Positions 57,485-64,000 of a DNA stretch of 64,000 bases are shown here, piece by piece. How positions within the stretch are numbered: the stretch's first letter is position 1; every line of letters begins with the position of its first letter. The notes under the pieces are model-generated. The model was not told the origin of the DNA. It searched no databases and saw nothing but the letters and a program-made list of their open reading frames with translations. This stretch comes from DASXRA01 sp036558905 (GTDB lineage: Bacteria; Actinomycetota; Actinomycetes; Mycobacteriales; Jatrophihabitantaceae), in the NCBI GenBank assembly GCA_036558905.1, contig DATBER010000105.1:12520-76519 (forward strand), written 5' to 3'. Both the position numbers and the translations under genes were made by a program.

Positions 57485-58321
57485 GTGGCGGACGCCATTT
57501 CGGTCGAGCGGTTGGTACGGCTCGGACTGACGCTCTACGAGGCGCGTGCGTACGTCGCCCTGGTCCGGCGCGACGCCTCGACGCCGGCCGAGGTGGCGCG
57601 ACTGGCCGGCGTGCCGCGGCCGCGGATCTACGACGTGCTGGAGAGCCTGGTCGGCAAGGGGCTGGCCGCCGACCGGCCCGGCCGCACCGCGAAGTACGTC
57701 GCGACGCCGCCCGAGCGGGTGGCCACGCAGCTCATGCTCGTGCACCACGAACGGGTCACCGCGCTCGAGGACGACGCCCGCGAACTGGTCGACGAACTCC
57801 GCTCGGCCTACCAGGCCGGCCAGCAGCACACCGACCCGCTCGACTACATCGAGGTCATTCGCTCGCCCGAGGCGGTGGCCACCAAGTTCAACGAGCTGCA
57901 GGGCACGGTCGAGCGCGAGATGCTCGTGTTCTCCAAGACGCCGGTGGCGGTCAGCGTCGACGAGAACGTCGTCGGCCTGGAACTCGCCCGGCGCAACGTG
58001 CTGCGCAGCATGTACGAGTTCTCGGTGCTCGAGGACGAGGTCCAGCTCAACGGCGTGCGGGCGTTCCTGGATGCCGGCGAGGAGGCCCGCTTCGTCGAGG
58101 CGTTGCCAATGAAGCTCGGCATCATCGACGAGCGCACCGTGCTGTTCGCCATGCCCGACCCGATCGCCGGCCGCGACGATGTCACGACCCTGGTCATCGA
58201 GCAGCCGCACCTGGCGCACACGCTGAAGATCGCGTTCGAGTCGGTCTGGGCCAGCGGGGTGACGTTCAGCCAGGCCTGCCGACGGATGGGCATCCGGGTG
58301 CCTCGGCGCCGAGCGTCCTGA
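57485..58321 (+). CDS. TrmB-family transcriptional regulator
   Basis: The 278-residue protein has an N-terminal TrmB winged helix (about residues 6-75: LVRLGLTLYEARAYVALVRR, VPRPRIYDVLESLVGKGL), a coiled-coil linker (about 80-120) and a C-terminal ligand domain (about 125-270). TrmB regulators usually sense sugars. It lies between two S53 protease genes and upstream of the S53/S8 protease pair. It is a candidate controller of the protease island. GTG start after GGGGAGG. Confidence 0.87.
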   Translation: MADAISVERLVRLGLTLYEARAYVALVRRDASTPAEVARLAGVPRPRIYDVLESLVGKGLAADRPGRTAKYVATPPERVATQLMLVHHERVTALEDDARELVDELRSAYQAGQQHTDPLDYIEVIRSPEAVATKFNELQGTVEREMLVFSKTPVAVSVDENVVGLELARRNVLRSMYEFSVLEDEVQLNGVRAFLDAGEEARFVEALPMKLGIIDERTVLFAMPDPIAGRDDVTTLVIEQPHLAHTLKIAFESVWASGVTFSQACRRMGIRVPRRRAS

Positions 58322-58448
58322 CAGCATCTGCCAGATTTTAAGCCGTTTCATCGCATAAATTTTGGGTGTGTCGCACCCTTGACCCGTTGCGCGGCCCCCG
58401 CGTACGGTGCCGGTACCACGCTGAGTGGTAGCCATCGGGGAGCGCCCT

Positions 58449-61400
58449 ATGCGACGACGGATCGTTCCTGTCCTGACGGTCGTCCTCCTCCTGGGGGGTG
58501 CTCTGGATCCGCTAGCCACCCGGGCGGATCCAGCGGCACCAGCGGCGCCGGTGACGAGTGGACCCCGCACAGTCACGCTCGTCACCGGCGACCGCGTCGT
58601 CGTCGCGCCGACCTCCGCCGGCCAACCGTCGGTGACGCTGGCGCCGGGTGGCGCGGTGACGTCGCAGGGCTTCCAGGTGCTGGCCAGCGGCCCCCACCTC
58701 TACGTGATCCCGCAGGTGGCGGCCGGCTACATCGGCGCCCCGCTGGACCTGAGCCTGTTCGACGTCGGCAGCGATACCGCGAACTACGCCGAGCCGGGCA
58801 CGGTCAACTACGCCCTGCCGATGACCGCAACCTACGCGTCCGGCCAGCCCGCCATGCCCGTGCCCGGCGCCACCGCGAACGGCGCGACCGCGAACGGCGC
58901 ACAGTTGACGTTGCGTGACCCGGCGGCGTTCGGTCGCGCACTGGCCCGGGAGTGGACGGCGGCCAAGCGGGGTGCACCGTCCGGGCGCCTGTTCGCCGGC
59001 ATATCCCACCTGACCCGGGCCGGCGCCTCGGGCCACGGCAATCCTCCAGGCAAGCTGTACACCGTCACGGTCAAGGCGATCGACCGGCGGGGGCACAGGG
59101 TGACGGGTGATCTCGGCGCCGTAATGAACGCCGACAACGTGGACAACTTCCTTGCTGCGCAGGGCTTCTACAACGGCGAGCTGGCGTTCAGCGTACCGGC
59201 CGGCACGTACAGCGTCGACGCCTACATCAGCACCGCCTACGCCGACAACAGCATCGACTTCACCCTGGCGGCGGCGCCCGAGGTGCGCGTTACCCGCGAC
59301 ACGACGGTGGTGCTCGACGCGCGCAGGGGCAAGCGCGTCTCGGCCGACGTCGGCCACCCGGCCCAGCAGGTGACCGCTCAGCTCAACTTCCAGCGCAATC
59401 CGGCCACCGGCGTCAGCTTCACCGACTCGTTCACGTCGTTCGGGCCGACCGCGCTGTACGCCACGCCAACCGAGCAGGTGCATACAGGCCAGCTGTACTT
59501 CTACTCGGGGCTGCGGCTCGGCGGCCCGGACGGCAGCGTCCAGCAACAGCTTTACGACATGGAGTTCCCATCGGTCGGGGCCATCCCGTCGACGCTGAGC
59601 CATACCCTGCCCGACAGCGACTTCGCCACCGTCGAGACGCGGTTCCACAGTGCCGTGCCGGATCGGGCCGAGCTCGAGGCCCGCGAGGGTCAGATGCCGT
59701 GGCAGGCCGTGCAGGTGTTCGCCGCCGACCAGGTCGTCGCGCCGGACGCGCGCACCGAACACGTCTACGCCGCGCCGCCGGACATGCGGTGGCTCCAGCA
59801 GGTGGTGCTCGACAACGCCGACTCGCTGGCCATGGAGTCCGACATCGTGCGCGCCTACCAGCCCGGCCAGCACACGACGACCGACTGGGCCGCCCAGCCG
59901 ATGGCGCCCGGCATCGAGCAGGAAGCCGTGGCCGGCCAGGACTGCCCGGCCTGCCGGGCCGGCAACACGCTCAATCTGACCCTGTTCGGCGCCACGGACG
60001 CGGCCGGCCACCTCATGCTGCCCGACCCCACGGTCACCGAGTCGCTGGCGCTCTACCAGAACGGCCAGCCGGTCGGCCGGCCGATCCCGAGCGGGTTCGC
60101 GTCGTTCCCGCTCAGCGCCGACCCGGCCTCGTACCAGCTCGTCTACGACACGACCCGCGACGCCGCGTGGTGGCCGTCGTCGACCCGCACCCACACGGCC
60201 TGGGCGTTCACCTCGGCGCCGCGGCCGGCCGACCCTCTGCCGCCCGGATGGTCGTGTGGCGGCAAGGGCAGCGGTGGCGGCGGCAAGGGCGCCGCGGCGG
60301 ATCAGGGCTGCAGCTTCGAGCCGCTGCTGTTCACCAAGTACGCCACGGGCGCCGGCTCGGACGACGTCGTCCCGGCTGGCCAGGACGCGCAGGTCGAGGT
60401 CGACGTGGCCCACCAGCTGGGTGCCCCGGCCACGGCCATCACGTCGTTCGCGGCCCAGGTGTCCTACGACGACGGCACGACCTGGACGGACGTGCCGGCC
60501 ACCCGACTGACCGACGGGCGCTACCGCCTGGACTACAGCCAGCCTGTACTTAGTGCCACCGACGGGTTCGCGTCGCTGCACGTGACCGCCGCAGACGCCA
60601 ACGGATCGGCGATCGATCAGACGATCACCCGCGCCTACCCGCTGGCCGTCCCCGCGCCGGCCCCGCCGTCCGGGCAACCGGGCGCTCCGCCGCAGCAGGC
60701 GTGCAACGTCCCGACCGTCGTGCCCGACCTGCAGTGCATGGCGATCGTCAACGCCGCGGCCGGCGCCTCGGCCGATCAGCCGACCGGGTTGGCGCCGGCC
60801 GACATCCAGGCGGCGTACCGCGTTCCCAACGCCGGGCCGGGCCGCACCATCGCAATCGTCGACGCCTACGACGACCCGAATGCCGAGTCGGACCTGTCCG
60901 CCTACCGGGCGCAGTACGGGTTGCCGCCGTGCACCACGGCCAACGGCTGCTTCACGAAGGTGAACCAGCAGGGCAAGACTGCCCCGCTGCCCGCGCCGGA
61001 CCCGGGTTGGGGGCTGGAGATCTCGCTCGACCTGGACGCCGTTTCGGCCACCTGCCCGGCCTGCCACATCCTGCTCGTGGAGGCCAATACGCCGAACACC
61101 GGCGACCTGCTCACCGGCGTGCTGACCGCTGACGCCAATCACGTCGACGCCATCTCGAACAGCTACGGCAGCCGGGGCGAGTTCTCCGGCGAGCAGACGC
61201 TCGAGCACTACTACCGCGACCTGCGTACCCCGGCCGTGTTCGCCACCGGCGACTACGGCTACGGCAACGGCGCCATCCTTATCGGCGGCATCAGCTATCC
61301 AGCTGCTTCCCGGTACGTGATCGCCGTCGGCGGCACGTCGCTGGTGCGCGACCAGAGCGAGCGTGGCTGGACCGAGACGGCCTGGGACGGCGCCACCAGC

Positions 61401-61772
61401 GGCTGCTCGGCCTACATCCACAAACCGTCGTGGCAGCATGATCAACTGTGTGACATGCGCACCGTCGCCGACATCTCGGCCGTCGCCGACCCGGGGACCG
61501 GGCTGGCCGTGCGCGACACGTTCGGCTACGACGGCTGGGTCCAGGTCGGCGGCACCAGCCTGGCCGCTCCCATCGTGTCCAGCCTCTACGCCATGGGTGG
61601 CGGATCGATCAAGGACCTGTATCGCGACCGATCGGCCGTCAACGACGTGGTCGGCGGCAGCAACGGCACCAACTGCAGCGACACCTACCTGTGCGCCGCC
61701 GTACCGGGCTACGACGGGCCGACCGGCCTCGGCACGCCGGACGCATCCGACCGCTACTGGAGAGCCCGCTGA
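58449..61772 (+). CDS. Chimeric secreted protease: S8 accessory regions plus C-terminal S53 domain
   Basis: The 1107-residue protein has a signal peptide (residues 1-30), then TVTLVTGDRVVVAP and LYVIPQVAAGYIGAPLDLSL, the N-terminal prodomain pattern of large actinobacterial S8 subtilases. The S8 catalytic domain that should follow is missing. Instead the sequence continues with the beta-rich region normally C-terminal to that domain (GELAFSVPAGTYSVDAYIST, DTTVVLDARRGKRVSADV), a Gly/Lys linker (about 600-620), then an S53 domain (about 750-1107) with WGLEISLDLDAVSATCP, VFATGDYGYGNGAIL and WVQVGGTSLAAPIVSS. I chose ATG 58449 after GGGGAG. Its stop overlaps the start of the S8 gene. Confidence 0.85.
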   Translation: MRRRIVPVLTVVLLLGGALDPLATRADPAAPAAPVTSGPRTVTLVTGDRVVVAPTSAGQPSVTLAPGGAVTSQGFQVLASGPHLYVIPQVAAGYIGAPLDLSLFDVGSDTANYAEPGTVNYALPMTATYASGQPAMPVPGATANGATANGAQLTLRDPAAFGRALAREWTAAKRGAPSGRLFAGISHLTRAGASGHGNPPGKLYTVTVKAIDRRGHRVTGDLGAVMNADNVDNFLAAQGFYNGELAFSVPAGTYSVDAYISTAYADNSIDFTLAAAPEVRVTRDTTVVLDARRGKRVSADVGHPAQQVTAQLNFQRNPATGVSFTDSFTSFGPTALYATPTEQVHTGQLYFYSGLRLGGPDGSVQQQLYDMEFPSVGAIPSTLSHTLPDSDFATVETRFHSAVPDRAELEAREGQMPWQAVQVFAADQVVAPDARTEHVYAAPPDMRWLQQVVLDNADSLAMESDIVRAYQPGQHTTTDWAAQPMAPGIEQEAVAGQDCPACRAGNTLNLTLFGATDAAGHLMLPDPTVTESLALYQNGQPVGRPIPSGFASFPLSADPASYQLVYDTTRDAAWWPSSTRTHTAWAFTSAPRPADPLPPGWSCGGKGSGGGGKGAAADQGCSFEPLLFTKYATGAGSDDVVPAGQDAQVEVDVAHQLGAPATAITSFAAQVSYDDGTTWTDVPATRLTDGRYRLDYSQPVLSATDGFASLHVTAADANGSAIDQTITRAYPLAVPAPAPPSGQPGAPPQQACNVPTVVPDLQCMAIVNAAAGASADQPTGLAPADIQAAYRVPNAGPGRTIAIVDAYDDPNAESDLSAYRAQYGLPPCTTANGCFTKVNQQGKTAPLPAPDPGWGLEISLDLDAVSATCPACHILLVEANTPNTGDLLTGVLTADANHVDAISNSYGSRGEFSGEQTLEHYYRDLRTPAVFATGDYGYGNGAILIGGISYPAASRYVIAVGGTSLVRDQSERGWTETAWDGATSGCSAYIHKPSWQHDQLCDMRTVADISAVADPGTGLAVRDTFGYDGWVQVGGTSLAAPIVSSLYAMGGGSIKDLYRDRSAVNDVVGGSNGTNCSDTYLCAAVPGYDGPTGLGTPDASDRYWRAR

Positions 61773-64000
61773 TGCCTCGCCGCGCCCGTGTATTGACGGC
61801 GCTCGGCGCGCCCGTCGCGCTGCTCGCGTCGCTCGCGCCGGCGAACGCCGCGCCTTCCGCGCCGGCCGCCGCGCCGACCCCGCAGCACGTGATCGTCCAG
61901 CTCAGCGGCGCCCCCGCGCTGAACGCCGGGCCGCAGGCCCAGCAGCGCGCAACGTCGCTGCGGGCCGATCACGCCGGCCTGGCCAAGCAGGCCGGCGTCA
62001 AGATCACGCGTGACTTCACCCAGACCCTGAACGCCATGGCGGTCACCACCGACAGCGCCGGAGTCGCCCGGCTGCGGGCGACGCCGGGAGTCGTCGCCGT
62101 CTACCCGGACGCGCAGATGCACGCGAGTGTCGACCCCGACCTGTCGCTGATCAACGCGCCGCAGGTGTGGCAGACGTACGACTCGCTCGGCAAGAACGTC
62201 CAGGGTGGCGGCGAGACGGTGGCCGTCGTCGACACGGGCATCGACTACGCGCATCCCGACCTGGGCGGCGGATTCGGCCGGGGCTACAAGGTGGTCGGCG
62301 GCTACGACTTCGTCAACGACGACGCCGACCCCATGGACGACAACGGCCACGGCACCCACGTGGCGGGCATCGTCGCGGGCGACGGCACCAAGATCGGCGT
62401 CGCCCCGAAGGCCGAGCTCACCGCGTACAAGGTGCTCGACTCGTCCGGCAACGGGTACGAGTCAACCGTGATCGCGGGCCTGGAGGCGGCCGTGGCGGCC
62501 GACAACCCGCATCGGGCCGACGTGGTGAACTTGAGCCTGACCGGGCCGTCCACCCCGGACGATCCCCTCGAGCAGGCCTGCGAGGACGCCATCCACGCCG
62601 GCGTGGTCGTCGTGGCGGCGGCCGGCAACAGCGGACCCGGCGAGAGCACCGTCGGCTCACCGGCCGAGGCCCCCGACGTGCTCGCGGTCGGCGCCAGCAT
62701 CAGCGGCGTCGACGTCCCGACGATCAGCGTCACCTCACCGGTACGCCACGCGCTCGCGGTCCAGCGGCTGGGCCTGTCGGCCAACCCGCCGGCCAAACCG
62801 CAGGACCTCGACCTGGTCGACGTCGGCGGTGGTCAGCCTTCGGACTGGGACGGGGTCGACGTCCAGGGCAAGGCGGTCCTCGTCGCGTACAACAGCTTCT
62901 CGCTCTCGCAGATCCTGATGACGGCCGAGCAGAAGGGCGCCGCGGCCGTACTGCTGAACACGCCGAATTACTACGGCAACGTCGGCACCCAGCCCGGTCC
63001 CGATTTCGCCGCCGGCACGCCCGACGACCCCGACAAGCTCGACATCGTCGCCACGGTGATCAACGGCACCGACGCGACGGACCTGCGCCAGTGGCTGGCC
63101 CAGGGCGCGGTGCACGTCCAGATCGGCGGCACCGACGCCACCGACCAGATCGCCGACTTCAGCGCGCGCGGCCCGGCTCCGTACAGCTACGCGCTCAAGC
63201 CCGACCTGGTGGCCCCGGGCGTCGAGATCGGCTCGACCTGGCCCGGCGGTGGCTACGCCGACGACAGCGGCACGAGCATGGCCGCCCCGCACGTAGCCGG
63301 CGCCGCGGCGTTGCTGCGCGAGGCCCATCCGGACTGGACCGCCACCCAGGTGGCCGCCGCGCTGACCGGTGGGGCCAAGACGCTGTCCGGCTACGACGCC
63401 ATCACCCAGGGCGCCGGCCGGCTGGATGTGGCCGCGGCCGACAACGCCACGGTGCTGGCCAGCCAGCGTGTCGCCGACCTCGGCCTGGCCGATCTCGACC
63501 ACTCGACGCTGACCGCGACCGGCACCGTCACGTTCACCAACGTCAGCCGCAAGCTGCAGATCCTGCGGCTGAGCGCGTCCGGACCCGCGCGGGTGTCGCC
63601 GCCCGTGGCGGTGCTGGCTCCGGGGCAGCACGTCAACGCGCGCCTCACCGTCACCACGTCGCGGCCGGCCGACGGCACCGACATCTCCGGCTGGATCCAC
63701 GCCAGTGCGGTCGGCGGCACCACCGCCACCGTGCCGTACCTGCTCGCCGCGCGTCCGCTCGACATCCACGCCGACCCCGATCCGACGACGTCGGGCGCCA
63801 CCGTCTACGTGCATGCCGAGCCGGAGCTGGCCGGGCCGCCGGCCGTGACGGTCACCGGGCCCGCCGGTCGCACGACCGCGACCACCACCGTCGACCACCC
63901 GGGCTGGTGGCGGGTCACCGTCCCGGCCGGTCCGGCCGGCACGTACCGGGTCAGCGCGACCGCCCCGGCCACCGGCGGCGCCACCCTCGTCGGGCAGGGC
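61772..64000 (+). CDS. S8 subtilisin-family protease, incomplete at window end
   Basis: The frame is open to the window edge (743 residues seen). It has a signal peptide (about residues 1-27) and an inhibitor I9-like propeptide (about 38-115: QHVIVQLSGAPALNAG, GVVAVYPDAQMHASVD). The S8 catalytic domain has Asp in VAVVDTGIDYAHPDLG (about 152), His in DNGHGTHVAGIVAG (about 190) and Ser in DDSGTSMAAPHVAGAAA (about 502), with a PA domain inserted between His and Ser (about 345-430). The region after about 560 is beta-rich. The stop of the preceding chimera overlaps its start (TGATG), so the two are co-translated. Confidence 0.92.
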   Translation, partial: MPRRARVLTALGAPVALLASLAPANAAPSAPAAAPTPQHVIVQLSGAPALNAGPQAQQRATSLRADHAGLAKQAGVKITRDFTQTLNAMAVTTDSAGVARLRATPGVVAVYPDAQMHASVDPDLSLINAPQVWQTYDSLGKNVQGGGETVAVVDTGIDYAHPDLGGGFGRGYKVVGGYDFVNDDADPMDDNGHGTHVAGIVAGDGTKIGVAPKAELTAYKVLDSSGNGYESTVIAGLEAAVAADNPHRADVVNLSLTGPSTPDDPLEQACEDAIHAGVVVVAAAGNSGPGESTVGSPAEAPDVLAVGASISGVDVPTISVTSPVRHALAVQRLGLSANPPAKPQDLDLVDVGGGQPSDWDGVDVQGKAVLVAYNSFSLSQILMTAEQKGAAAVLLNTPNYYGNVGTQPGPDFAAGTPDDPDKLDIVATVINGTDATDLRQWLAQGAVHVQIGGTDATDQIADFSARGPAPYSYALKPDLVAPGVEIGSTWPGGGYADDSGTSMAAPHVAGAAALLREAHPDWTATQVAAALTGGAKTLSGYDAITQGAGRLDVAAADNATVLASQRVADLGLADLDHSTLTATGTVTFTNVSRKLQILRLSASGPARVSPPVAVLAPGQHVNARLTVTTSRPADGTDISGWIHASAVGGTTATVPYLLAARPLDIHADPDPTTSGATVYVHAEPELAGPPAVTVTGPAGRTTATTTVDHPGWWRVTVPAGPAGTYRVSATAPATGGATLVGQG

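Noticed and set aside
58512..61445. 977-codon minus-strand frame
   Set aside because: It is antisense to the S53 chimera and shows only low-complexity residues.

Overview
This 64-kb window is high-GC, gene-dense chromosomal DNA from an actinobacterium. The GC-rich third codon positions, frequent GTG starts, ATGA/GTGA overlaps, three ECF sigma factors of the ECF41 and ECF42 types, an F420-type LLM oxidoreductase, a CtaG-type oxidase assembly protein and the large secreted S8/S53 proteases all fit this. I see no rRNA, tRNA, CRISPR array, insertion sequence or prophage. The window begins inside a broken gene and ends inside an S8 protease gene.

Layout. Bases 1-15,800 hold a 5'-truncated phosphodiesterase/5'-nucleotidase gene, a methyltransferase and a divergent AraC regulator, a small membrane protein, an ABC-2 exporter pair, DUF1801/YdeI/VOC genes, an ECF41 sigma factor, a TetR/SDR pair, HAD, glutathione peroxidase and photolyase genes, an anti-sigma remnant, a lipoprotein and a TetR-controlled hydrolase pair. 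Bases 15,900-31,700 hold YCII plus ECF42, an aldo/keto reductase, MsrA, CtaG, a BlaI-controlled MFS pump, a nitroreductase, a LysR-esterase fusion, the DUF1501/DUF1800 pair, a second ECF41 factor with a DrrAB-like ABC exporter, an LLM enzyme and a TerB-like protein. Bases 31,655-32,360 are a graveyard of decayed genes. Bases 32,361-51,000 hold a second MsrA, a DUF6191 protein, a folE/ferredoxin reductase/AidB-like acyl-CoA dehydrogenase operon opposite a cysteine-rich winged-helix regulator, an HtrA-like protease, a TIGR03943/permease pair, TetR/SnoaL, an ExeM-type secreted nuclease, an adenylate kinase, and three MFS exporters with an ArsR-type regulator. Bases 51,000-64,000 hold acylphosphatase and PhzF genes, then a glycoprotein/protease island: PNGase A-like amidase, a divergent cytoplasmic serpin, two S53 proteases (one built on an S8 framework), a TrmB regulator and an S8 subtilase.

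The most unusual signal lies between the genes. Two families of near-constant-length hairpins (six copies of about 49 bp and four of about 52 bp) and a third family of 164-174 bp palindromes (three copies) sit mainly at gene 3' ends. Several supply the actual stop codon, and in two unrelated proteins the last residues, of the form IVQPxAA. They look like dispersed palindromes adopted as terminators. Operator-like palindromes can be matched to adjacent regulators in several places: TetR (three sites), BlaI, and a repeat array before an MFS gene. Two TetR/target pairs share an operator half-site, and both ECF41 genes share an upstream element at the same distance from the start, suggesting autoregulation.

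At least seven genes are truncated or frameshifted, so this looks like an accessory region undergoing gene turnover. All assignments come from reading the sequence and remembered family features; no database search was run.
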